Of a stretch of 64,000 nucleotides of DNA, positions 52,680 through 62,972 are shown piece by piece. Origin of the DNA: Zanthoxylum bungeanum. Taxonomy: Eukaryota; Streptophyta; Magnoliopsida; Sapindales; Rutaceae. Location: contig SKCR01018446.1 in the NCBI GenBank assembly GCA_019454045.1, positions 372,001 through 436,000 of the forward strand, written 5' to 3'. Under the pieces are notes generated by a model, which saw nothing but the letters and a program-made list of their open reading frames with translations, had not been told where the DNA came from and searched no databases. How positions within the stretch are numbered: the stretch's first letter is position 1; every line of letters begins with the position of its first letter. The translations under genes were made by a program, and so were the position numbers.

Positions 52680-54411
52680 GAGACGTTTCCTTATAAGGAA
52701 AGACAAATAACTGGGTCTCTTAAAAGGACAATTGACACTGTCAATGACAGTGATCAGGTTGACCTAGAATCAGATAAACGTGTTAATACTGAGACAATCG
52801 AGCCTAGACGTAGCAAAAGAGCTAGAACGTCTAAGTCGTTTGGTCCCGATTTTCTGACATACCTGTTAGAAAATGAGCCTCAAAGCTATAAAGAAGCCAT
52901 GTCTTCTCCTGAGGCACCTCTTTGGAAAGAGGCGATAAACAGTGAGATTGATTCAATCCTACAGAACCACACTTGGGAGTTGGTTGATCTTCCACCAGGT
53001 TGTAAGCCACTGGGCTACAAATGGATATTCAAAAGGAAGATGAAAAGGGATGGATCAATAGATAAGTACAAGGCAAGACTTGTCATAAAAGGTTATAGAC
53101 AAAAGGAAGGCCTTGATTACTTTGACACCTATTCACCGGTGACTCGCATCACATCGATAAGAATGCTCATAGCCATAGCAGCTATATTTGGTCTTGAAAT
53201 ACATCAAATGGATGTAAAGACGACATTCTTGAATGGTGAATTGGATGAAGAGATTTACATGGAACAACCAGAAGGGTTTAGTGTTCCTGGACAAGAACAA
53301 AAGGTGTGCAAACTTGTAAAATCCTTGTACGGATTAAAACAAGCACCGAAACAATGGCATGAGAAATTTGACAAATAAATGTAGTCAAATGGGTTCAAAA
53401 CCAATGAGTGTGATAAGTGTGTGTACACCAAATCAACTCAAAAAGGATATGTCATTGTGTGTATGTAGACGATATGCTGATAATTGGTAGTAATCATGAA
53501 ATGATTCAGTCTACCAAAAACGTGTTATCCAACAGATTTGATATGAAAGATATGGGGATAGCTGATGTGATCCTAGGAATAAAGATTTCTAGGACATCAG
53601 ACGGATATATATTATCACAGACTCATTATATTGAGAATATACTCGATAAATATATCAAAGGGGATCTAAATGTGGCTAGAACCCCTGTAGACCTAACTCT
53701 TCATTTATCAAAGAATACTGGTTCAAGCATATCGCAATTAGAGTATTCGAGAATCATCGAAAGTCTGATGTATCTCACGAATTGCACACGACCTAATATC
53801 GCTCAAGTTGTGAATTGGCTTAGCAGATATACGAGCAATCCAGGACAAAACCACTGGAAAGACATAGTAAGAGTTTTGAGGCATCTGAGAGAAACTTCAA
53901 AATATGGGCTACATTACGAGAGATATCCTGCTGTACTGGAGGGATACACGATGCTAACTGGATATCTAATACGGTGGATTCCAAATCTACGAGTGGATTT
54001 GTTTTCACACTTGGTAATGCAGCCGTGTCATGGAAATCCTCGAGGCAAACATGTATTGCCCGGTCTACTATGGAATCAGAGTTCATAGCGTTAGACAAAA
54101 CAGTGGAAGAAGTAGAATGGCTTAGAAACTTCCTGGAGGATATTCCTAGTTGGCCCAAACCGGTGCCAGCGATTAGCATACATTGTGATAGGTAATCAGC
54201 AATTGGGAGAGCCCAAAATACAATGTATAATGGTAAGTCTCGACACATACGTCGGAGACATAATACCATACGTCAACTGCTCTCAAGTGGCATAATAACG
54301 ATCGATTATGTTAAGTCGAAGGAAAACCTAGCGGATCCACTAACTAAAGGTTTACCTCGAGAGCAAGTTGAGAAGTCATCGAGGGGAATGGGCTTGAAGC
54401 CTATAATCTAA
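52680..54411 (+). pseudogene. Element F reverse transcriptase and RNase H, frameshifted
   Basis: RT: LWKEAINSEIDSI, YKARLVIKGYRQKEG, IHQMDVKTTFLNGEL, YGLKQAPKQW, stop at 53376, shift near 53415, then the catalytic box [11 protein letters not shown] and [15 protein letters not shown]. RNase H: frameshift near 53945, then [33 protein letters not shown], stop near 54193, and the terminal KENLADPLTKGLPREQV. RT Asp pair intact. At least two frameshifts and three stops mean the protein is not made. Confidence 0.9.
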
Positions 54412-54989
54412 GAATTTTCACTGTGGAAACCCAACCTAGTTGACTGGAGATCCCAAGATCTAGGTTCAAAAGGGACAACATAAACTTTGTGCAATTCAAA
54501 ACAAGCACTGAAGAGTTTTGTACTCTTTCCCATTCCGATAATGACGCTGAGTGCTGTCCGTCATTGGTTAGGATAAGCTAAGGCTTTTAATGATCACTAT
54601 ATTAGGAGATGAGTCCTAATGGGGGTAAAGACAGATTGCCTCTTCATGGTAGATCACCTATTTCAAGTAAGAAGTGAGGTCGCTTCCATGGGAACCTTTA
54701 AAGGCGGGTTACCATAAAGTGCTTGATGAATCCAGGACCGTTGTTCAGGGCCGAAATGAACACAACCGTAGAACGGGAAAATGGTAGAATTAAAGCTGTG
54801 TGTTGGCAATTGTCTTGGTTTACACCAACGGCAGAACAGTTCAAGACTATGGGTCACTGGTTTGCCAAGTAAATCCGATTGTCATTCACTAGGAAAGGTT
54901 CAAGGCGAAAGCTACCTATTTCGATGCAGCTTTAGCTCACGGTATCTCTCTCACGTGCCTGAATGAATATTTAAAGAATTATGGGGGAT
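54412..54989 (+). other. Element F 3' UTR and polypurine tract
   Basis: About 570 bases without ORF, ending in the purine-rich ATGGGGGAT (54981-54989), directly before the LTR start TGTTGTAAATTCC. Confidence 0.75.
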
Positions 54990-55480
54990 TGTTGTAAATT
55001 CCTCAAAGATTCATTATAAGGATATGTATATGTATTACATTGGGATATATGTTTTCAAGGGGTATTTGGAGGGTTGCAACCCACCTCAAGGGGTGCCCTA
55101 TTGGCACCCCTCCATGCCTTATAAAAGAAGGCTTTTATTCCAATTAGGATATAGAGAAAAACATATACAAGTTATATCCAGTTTTCATAGGCATTGTGTA
55201 GTTTTCTTTGTTTTTGAGAGAGAGATCCACCATTGAATCCGAGTTCGCATACTTGTTAAGGAGTGCTCCTTGAACAAGAAGTATCCAAGTTATCCTGGGA
55301 GAACGTTGGCAATTTGAATCCGTAGAGCACCTATGACGGGGCCAATAAGTTCTTAAGGACAGAGAGATCTCGACTTGGATTGAATCTGTAAACTTGATTT
55401 CCAATTTTTGTCTTGCAGTTTTTTTTGGTTTTAGGATTTTTGCATCTAGATCTACTTTTGGTTGTTGATCTGTTTGATTT
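54990..55480 (+). repeat. Element F 3' LTR (right edge approximate)
   Basis: Starts TGTTGTAAATTCC. The U3 has a perfect palindrome GGGTTGCAACCC at 55071-55082, a perfect 9-bp-stem hairpin at 55089-55111 and a TATA box CTTATAAAAG at 55118-55127. The transcribed part has GAGAGAGAG near 55215. The end is set by composition only. Confidence 0.65.
55089..55127 (+). promoter_or_regulatory. Hairpin plus TATA box in the F LTR
   Basis: AGGGGTGCC, loop CTATT, GGCACCCCT, then six bases to CTTATAAAAG. A likely core promoter of the LTR, with a stem immediately upstream. Confidence 0.7.
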
Positions 55481-57180
55481 GCATGTTATATTACTGTTTA
55501 ATGACACCACCCTTCCGACATGATCTGAATCATAGTGTACTACGAACTTTTGCATGGTAGGGTATGTCATTTGATTTACAAATATTAGGTTGATGAAGAA
55601 ATCCCGACCAATAGCTACGTATTATGGGACATAGTTTGGTGCATGGATGGAGACATTTTTCATAGATATGGAATCCCCTCCTTTTTATGAGCAGTAGAAG
55701 AGTATCTTCCTTAAGGGTTGATTCGGTACTTGAACGGTTAAAGCGCTCAGGTCTTTCTATTACCAATAGAAGATTAATATTCATAATAGTTATGAATAAA
55801 TCGTTCATTCGAGAATCAATGGTACTTATGACACAAAATAATTAGAGGGGTATAACGGACATTATGACTCGACTCTAATTATGAGATACTTATGGATGGT
55901 CAGTTTGTATACAGTGATTATATCGGTGGATGTCGATGACTTTCACTATAAAATACATCAGCAGTAACAAAAGTGCAACTTTAGATTTTAGTGGAATAAC
56001 CTAAAATTAATAATTCGGAATATTTAATTAAAGAGTTTTAATTAATATTTCGAGATTATTGGAGCTCAGATTTGTTGGTCTATTTGGTCCTCGTGTTAGC
56101 TCGTTACACTACAGAAATTCATGGAATAATTGGATAGTCCAATTATGAACTCACTTGAAAAATAATAAATAATCGAGAATTATTTATTGATATAATTATT
56201 AATTTGATTAATAATCATATAATTTCACACTTTGTAATTATATATTAAAATTTTTAATATATAGTTTTTTTTGGATAAAGTAAGTGTATAACCAAAAGAA
56301 AACTATACAAGAGCAAAAGGGCATACCCCAGACTACTAGAGAGGACAGGCCCTCCTAGAAGAAAAGCCGAAAGGCTACAAGCAAAAGAAGATCAACATAA
56401 AATATCATCGGGCAAGTGCCAAGATAGATGAAGCCATTTATTGTCATAAGATGGATTCACCTTCCGTAAAAAGCCAGCACGATTCTAAACATCAAAAACA
56501 ATATCACTAAGCAGGACAGAAACAGGCCGAAGAGGCGCATCATAAGTGCGGGCATTCCTCTCCCTCCATAAATGGTAAACTGACGCGGCAAAAGACAGCC
56601 GAACAAGAAGATGGTGTAAAGAGGCGTCAGAAAACTGACACATCCACTCAACAGTCTGAAGCCAATCTCGGCAACTCCAATCTAACCCACACATAGCCAG
56701 TACAGTCGACCAGACCTTAGAAGAGAAGGAGCACTGGAAGAAAAGATGATCGATATCCTCACTAGAACAACCACAGAGAATACATCGCGAGCAAGCAGAG
56801 ATACCAAACCTCATCAAACTATCCTGAGTACAAAGGCCTCCCTGAATAGACATCCAAAGCAAAAAGGAATGGCGGGGAATGGCCTTCCGGAACCAAATAT
56901 GTAAATTTAATATAGGATTTGATTTTTAAATTAAATTTGATTTAATTTAAAATCAAATATGTAATTTATATCATTATATAAGTTACATGTTAAATTTTAA
57001 TTTCAAATTAAATGATATTTGATATTATATTTAATTTTTGAAATTAATAATTTTATAGTGACAAAAAGGCCATTGGCCAAATATTAAGATTTATATTAGT
57101 GTTATTGTTAATTTTGTATAAGTATTTTTTAAACCTAAATCCTAGATATAAATATAAAGGTTTTCTCTTCACATTATAAC
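55481..57180 (+). other. AT-rich LTR-like DNA holding LINE copy 4
   Basis: Resembles an AT-rich copia-type LTR: GTTGGTCTATTTGGTCCTCG near 56080, long ATTAAT stretches, GTGACAAAAAGGCCATTGGCC near 57057, and a TATA-like ATATAAATATAAAGG near 57146. Interrupted by LINE copy 4 at 56265-56897 and by the hAT element at 57181. ORFs here are short and unconvincing. Confidence 0.45.
56265..56897 (-). mobile_element. L1-type LINE copy 4, strongly 5'-truncated
   Basis: Poly(A) (T run at 56265-56272 on plus), 3' UTR, then the last 125 or so codons: LLWMSIQGGL, SRCILCGCSSEDIDHLFFQC, LVRLSFAASVYHLWRERNA. The frame is shifted near its end at 56485. Nearly identical to the same part of copy 6. Flanks TTTTTAATATATAG (left) and TATGTAAATTTAATATAGG (right) are similar, but AT-rich DNA makes this weak evidence for a target duplication. 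Confidence 0.92.
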
Positions 57181-58185
57181 TAGGGATGACAGTGGGTATG
57201 CGGGTTTTCCATTACCAAACCCGCACCCGCATATGTAAATAAATTACCAAACTCGCACCATACCCATTGCGGGTTTTAATTTTCATTACCAAACCCGCAC
57301 CGCATATAAAAATTAATTACCAAACCCGCATTGGTACCCAACGGATTTTTTTGTAGGTTTTTAAAATATTGAATTACTTTTATGTTCTTAATAATATAAT
57401 TTTTTAATTAAATAATTTATTTTTAATTACTAGTTGTAGTTTTCACATTTGTTTTTCATTTGACATATACAACATGCAATGTATGTATATACAGTACATA
57501 GATAACATAATGTATGAAAGACTGAGTACCATATGTTTATTTTTTCATATAAACATAATTAAAACGAGTTTTTCCCTTCATAATTATAATGATCTAAGTT
57601 AGCCAACTCAATCGACAATAAGCTAAAAAGTTATCACCAACCTTTGGTCATATTTTTTATGCTAAGTGTAATGAAAGTGATGCACTGATGCTTACAAGGC
57701 TCAAGTGGTGTAAGTGTAATGAAAAAGCAGGAAAGCTACTGAAGTTGTAGCAAACACTAGCTTATTTTGCTCCTCTCCCGTTTATGATCATGTGAACTTA
57801 ATCCAAATTTTTGTATTATAATTTTATTAACAAGTGTGATTAAAAAAAACAATAATAGTCATGCAAAAAATCTTCAGTTGGGCAAGTTGCGGGCTGCGGC
57901 TGAGTGATAGTGTGGAACTGTGGATTAGTGTTTTAGGTTTAGATTTTGTTAGTTGTTTTTATATGAAGGTTTTTTCATATTGTCCTAAAAATATTAATTA
58001 ATAAAAAATAATATTGCGGGTATGTGGATACCCGTATTTTTTTCTTAAATACCAAACTCGCACCGCACCTGCAGCGGGTTCTACTTTAAATTACCAAACC
58101 CGCACCGCACCCACTAATATATTTACCAAATCCTACCCATTGCGGGCGGTTTTTTACGGGTTTGCAGGTAAAATTACCATCCCTA
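57181..58185. mobile_element. Non-autonomous hAT-type DNA transposon, 1,005 bp
   Basis: Starts TAGGGATGACAGTGGGTATG and ends TTACCATCCCTA, so terminal TAGGGATG is inverted. Multiple ACCAAACCCGCACCGCA-type sub-repeats occur near both ends, a signature of the widespread plant hAT MITE-like group. Flanks ATTATAAC (57173-57180) and TTTGTAAC (58186-58193) agree at six of eight bases, the hAT target size. No transposase. Confidence 0.85.
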
Positions 58186-58449
58186 TTTGTAACCCTAGCC
58201 ACTTTCTCATCTTTTCAATGAGATTGAAAAAGAGAGAAAAAAGAGGAAACATAAGAGAAAATTTTCTCTAAGAAAAATCTTCTCTAGTGAGTTACCTCGA
58301 GACCACTCTCACGGATTTTTGGTGGTGAGTCATAACACAAAAGATCGAGCGGTAGACCCGATCCATCACAAATTGCTGACATAGTAGACCCAATCCTTCA
58401 CACATCTCTCGGCAACACAGTGAAATTTTTATGCATGCATAGGTCACAC
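58186..58449 (+). other. LTR-like flank after the hAT element
   Basis: Continues the interrupted AT-rich element: TTTGTAACCCTAGCCACTTT, followed by a purine-rich leader-like stretch (AGAGAGAAAAAAGAGG). Consistent with the transcribed start of the LTR whose TATA lies at about 57146. No coding signal. Confidence 0.45.
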
Positions 58450-58917
58450 ACATTGATCATCTTTTCTTCCAGTGCCTCTATTCTTCAAGGGTCTGGTCGT
58501 CTGTGCTGGCCATGTGTGGGTTAGATTGGAGTCGCCGAGATTGGTGTCAGACTGTTGAGTGGGTATGTCAGTTCTCCGGAGCCTCTTTATGTCATCTTCT
58601 GGTTCGTCTGTCTTTTGCAGCGTCAGTCTAACATATTTGGAGGGAGAGGAGTGCTCGCACTCATGATATGCCTCTTCGGCCTTTTTCTGCTCTCTTTATG
58701 ATATTGTTTTTGATGTTCGGAATCGTGTTAGCTCCTTACGAAAGGTGAATCCATCTTATGACAATAAATGGCTTCACCTTTCGTGGCACCTACCCGATGA
58801 CATCTTTTGTTGATTCTTTTGTAGCCTTTTGGCTTTTGTAGCCTTTTGGCTTTTCTAGGAGGGCATGTCCTCTCTAGTGCTTGGGGATGCCCCTTTGCTC
58901 TTTATCCAAAAAAAAAA
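58450..58917 (+). mobile_element. L1-type LINE copy 5, 5'-truncated, 468 bp
   Basis: Contains only the end of zf-RVT (IDHLFFQCL region), the C-terminal LSFAASV and PDDIFC, and a 3' UTR with an 18-bp tandem duplication of TGTAGCCTTTTGGCTTTT. About 34 bases before the tail are deleted (CTTTGCTC goes straight to TTTATCC). Poly(A) at 58908-58917. A possible imperfect target repeat around ACACATTG is not secure. Confidence 0.92.
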
Positions 58918-60248
58918 TGGTAGATCAAGAAACACATTGCATTCAGCAGTGTGATATCAACTGAATTTGATCATCAAATACATGGCATGTAAAGTGGCGC
59001 ACTGAAACCAAGTGAATCAAAACAATGGAATGTGCACATGAGCTTGACCGAAGTAATAACATGGGCAGCGTATTCACTTGTGATGTGGGCTGTGCGTGTG
59101 TTGATCCTCGTGGCCTTAAACTTATGTGAACAAGACCGTGCACGCGGGCTGTTCAGTTTCATGTGAAACTATCCAGATTTGACTGCTAGAGTGGGGCTGT
59201 TCAAGGACTGTTTCGGGTTGATAAAAACAGTGCCAAAGCAGTACATTACGCATGTTAAGGGATTGGTCAGATTCAGTCTTTGGGGAAAAGGATAAAAAAA
59301 ATTTCAAGGTTGATCCTGGGTGTTAAAGCCGCTCCGTTACGCGAGGGAAAACGTTTCCTACCATAGCAGAAAAGTAAACCGTGCCAATGTTACTAATTGG
59401 GTTCCACCACATGTCTTCAGAATAGGTACACAAACGTTAATTATTTATCTAGGCTTTCTAATATTAACCAATTTCTTTATGGGGCTGATGTTGCTGGTTT
59501 ATTACTGTGTTGTGATGATGTTATTGACATTGGATGTTGCTATATTTGTGATGTTGCTACTCTGTCGCTTCGCATGTAGTCTGCTCAGCCTACTCTTATG
59601 TATGATATGGAGCACCACATGAGATTGGTTGGATTGCAAGTTCATTATGCCTGATAGTCTTTGCTTGTGCCACTTTTGTTTCTTCATCACTTCTCTTTGA
59701 TTGCTACAGATTTCTTGATCCTGAGGTTGGCCCCACCCGAATTGGATCCTACATGCAAGCTGTGAAATTGTATTTAGGTAAGAACTTCTTCTTCATCTTC
59801 TCTTAGCTTAGCTTATATCTCACAGTCAATCTTGACAAGTACCTTACATTATCGTCATAACTTACAGTTTACATCACTTGGAATAATTCAATAATGTGGG
59901 TCAAGTGAGCAATAATTATGCAACCAAAGTTGATAATATGATTAAAAAAATAATAATAATAAAAAAAGATATGACAAAATTCATGGCTTCTAAGTCTCAA
60001 TCATTCCCATTGCTGCTCAATGTCACATGTGAATAGAAAAATTTGGAAAAAAAATGCTGAGACTTCTATCTCAATCATGTGAGCCAGAATATGTGATATT
60101 GTTGGTATTTGAACTGATATCTTACAACTTCGATAGTATTTTATAATATGAGTTTTTGTTTTTATTCGATATCTAACTACTTCGATAGTATTTTAATGAA
60201 TCGTCATATTTTTTGAATTATACAGTCATTTTCCTCATTCATTTATTC
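58918..60248 (+). other. Low-copy-looking DNA with exon-like features
   Basis: No transposon hallmark seen. It has mixed composition, an (ATAAT)-rich patch near 59945 and two repeats of CTTCGATAGTATTTTA (about 60137 and 60180). Two stretches read as protein-like: 59022-59300 (ECAHELDRSNNMGSVF, NYPDLTARVGLFKDCF, with stops) and the candidate exon at 59710. A gene fragment is possible, but no protein is recognised. Confidence 0.4.
59710..59777 (+). other. Candidate internal exon, 68 nt
   Basis: Preceded by a pyrimidine-rich tract ending TTGATTGCTACAG and followed by GTAAGAAC, good plant splice sites on both sides. The open frame between reads FLDPEVGPTRIGSYMQAVKL-YL. A similar open stretch (AQPTLMYDMEHHMRLVGLQ) lies about 80 bases upstream. 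I cannot name the protein. Confidence 0.35.
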
Positions 60249-60378
60249 TTTTTTTTTTTGGATAAAGTAAGAGTATAACCAAAAGAAAACTATACAGGAG
60301 CAAAGGGGCATACCCCAGACTACTAGAGAGGACAAGCCCTCCTAGAAGGAAAGCCGAAAGGCTACAAGCAAAAGAAGA

Positions 60379-62972
60379 TCAACAAAAAATGTCATCGGGC
60401 AAGTGCCAAGATAGGTGAAGCCATTTATTGTCATAAGATGGATTCACCTTCCGTAAAAATCCAGCACGATTCCGAACATCAAAAATAATATCACTAAGCA
60501 GGACAGAAATATACCGAAGAGGTGCATCATGAGTGCGGGCATTCCTCTCCCTCCATAAATGGTAAACTGACGCGGCAAAAGACAGCCGAACAAGAAGATG
60601 GCGTAAAGAGGCGTCAGAAAACTGACACATCCACTCAACAGTCTGAAGCCAATCTCGGCAACTCCAATCTAACCCATACATAGCCAGCACAGTCGACCAG
60701 ACCTTAGAAGAGAATGAGCACTGGAAGAAAAGATGATCAATATCCTCACTAGAACAACCACATAGAATACATCGCGAGCAAGCAGAGATACCAAACCTCA
60801 TCAAACTATCCTGAGTACAAAGGCCTCCCTGAATAGACATCCAAAGCAAAAAGGAATGGCGGGGAATGGCCTTCCGGAACCAAACAACTCGAAACCAATG
60901 CACCAAGGTTCCCCTAGACCGCATAGCATTCCAGGCACTATCCACAGAAAATCTCCCTCTACTATCATCCACCCAAACCAGCTCATCCTCCCTCAAGCTA
61001 GAAGGATTCGGAAGAAGGGCCCGAGCCAGATCAACAAGGGCGGCAGACCTAGATGGGGGCCACCGCCAAGAAGAATCAGAAATAATGGAAGCAACTGTAG
61101 CCATCCTATCCAAGCCAGAGTCATAAATCACTCTCTCACCCAACGAATCCACAATCGGACCCATAGGATGCCAAAAATCAAACCACAATAAAGTCTTCTC
61201 ACCATTCCCAATCCTAACTCTCATCCCCCGCCGGGACCAAGAACGAAGCTCCAAAATCTTACGCCAACTCCAAGAGCAATCTGTAGGGCAAGGAACCTCC
61301 CAAAAACTTCTCCCCCTCAACAAATAAGACTGAACCCAATTCGACCAAGAAGAAACCTGGCCAGAACAAAGGAACCAAATGTGCTTAACAATAGCCGCTC
61401 TATTCCAAGATTCCAATCTCTTAATCCCCAACCCCCTCCTTGGAAGGTAAACAAACTCTACTCCAAGCCACTCTCGCCCCAGAAGAGGTGAGCTCACTAC
61501 CCTTTCAAAGGAAAGAACGGAGAATCGTCTCCACCTTCCTAATAACAGACTTAGGAAGAATAAATAAAGAAGACCAATAAACTTGAATGGAGAATAAAAC
61601 AGATTTAATGAGCTGAAGCCGCCCCGCATAAGAGAGAAACTTACTACTCCAACTTTTAGCACGCATAACAATACGATCCACAAGAGAAGCACAATCTGAG
61701 GCCTGGAGTTTAGTAGAAATCAAAGGGACTCCCAGATACCGCACTGGAAGAATCCCTACTTGGAAGCCCAGAACAAGACGCAGCTGGTCCTGAAGGGTAG
61801 GAGAGATACCAGAGGAGAAGAGAAGAAATGATTTTAGCTAGATTCGGGATTAAACCTGATAAACCACTGAACTGCCTGAGACAATCCTTAATCAAGGAAA
61901 CCGAGGAGGCATCCGCTTTACAGAAAATCATAAGGTCATCCGCAAAGCAAAGATGAGTGAGACGGTTCTTAGAACACCGCCCATGGAATCTGAAATCCTG
62001 ATTAAGAGCCATTTTATGAAGTAAGCCTGACAGAACTTCCATAGCCAAGACAAAGAGATAAGGAGACATAGGATCACCTTGTCGCAACCCGCGACCCCCA
62101 GAGAAAAAACCATGCAACTCCCCATTAATAGACACAGAAAACCTAGTAGAAGTCATACACTCCTGAATCCAACCCACCATCCTCTCTGGAAAACCAACAG
62201 TCCGCAGTACCTCAACCAAAAAGTCCCAACGAACAGTGTCATAAGCTTTCATCAAGTCAATCTTAAGAGCACATCTCGGGGAACCACCAGTCCGATGATA
62301 ATTCCGAACCAATTCCTGACACAAAAGAATATTGTCGCTGATACGCCTACCCGCAACAAAAGCAGATTGATTATGACTAATCACTGAAGGAAGGATAACC
62401 TTGATCATATTCGCAATAAGCTTAGCAATACACTTGTAAATAGTGTTGCAACAAGAAATAGGCCGATAATCCTTAACCTGGGAAGGGTTGGGAATCTTAG
62501 GAATCAGAGCAATAGAAGTAGCATTAACCTGCCTCAAGAGACGCCCAGAGGAAAATAAAGAGTGAATAGCACAAAGGACATAATCCCCCACAACACTCCA
62601 AGACTTTTTAAAGAAACCCGAATTAAATCCATCTGGGCCTGGAGCTTTATTGTCCTTCAGCGCGAACAAGACATCCTTAATCTCCTCATCAGAAACCTCC
62701 CGGATAAGAGACTCACTCTGCTCATCTGTCACATGCCTAGTAATTGCAGATCTAAGTGCAACCCTATCAATATCCTGCTGACTATGCTGGGGGCCCAAAA
62801 GGGTCTCAAAAAAAGATACAATCTCATCTCTAACCAAAACATCATCCTCCACACGAGTCTCATCCTCCTTAGTGATAGAAGTAATCTTGCTACGGCCGTG
62901 AAAACTCTTCATAGCAGTAAAGAAGAATTTAGTATTCTGATCCCCGAGATTTAGCCATGGAATACGAGATTT
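60379..62972 (-). pseudogene. LINE copy 6 reverse transcriptase and zf-RVT, frameshifted
   Basis: RT on the minus strand from about 62912: KAPGPDGFNSGFFKKSW, ALIPKIPNP, DYRPISCCNTIYK, NQSAFVAGRRISDN, KIDLMKAYDTVRWDF, GLRQGDPMSPYLF, catalytic CFADDLMIFC. A one-base loss near 61839 (after GLIPNLAK) and further shifts near 61690 and 61500 break the frame. The C-terminal half resumes at 61440 with GLGIKRLESWNR and ends with the zf-RVT cysteines and LPDDIFC. The polymerase core itself is undamaged. Confidence 0.92.

Larger units (their letters stand above)
50490..55480 (+). mobile_element. Ty1/copia element F, plus strand, 5' LTR missing
   Basis: gag, protease, integrase, RT, RNase H, polypurine tract and 3' LTR in copia order. 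The coding part carries several in-frame stops and at least two frameshifts. It belongs to a different copia family from Copia-1 (gag start MASENITVPV, protease [12 protein letters not shown]). The right end of the LTR cannot be fixed without a partner. Confidence 0.88.

Noticed and set aside
56240..56264. Target duplication for LINE copy 4
   Set aside because: The left and right flanks are similar but only through AT-rich sequence with two gaps, which is not convincing.
59320..59622. 100-codon hydrophobic plus-strand ORF resembling a membrane protein
   Set aside because: Hydrophobicity comes from T-rich codons. The frame conflicts with the more protein-like stretches nearby, and there is no homology I recognise.
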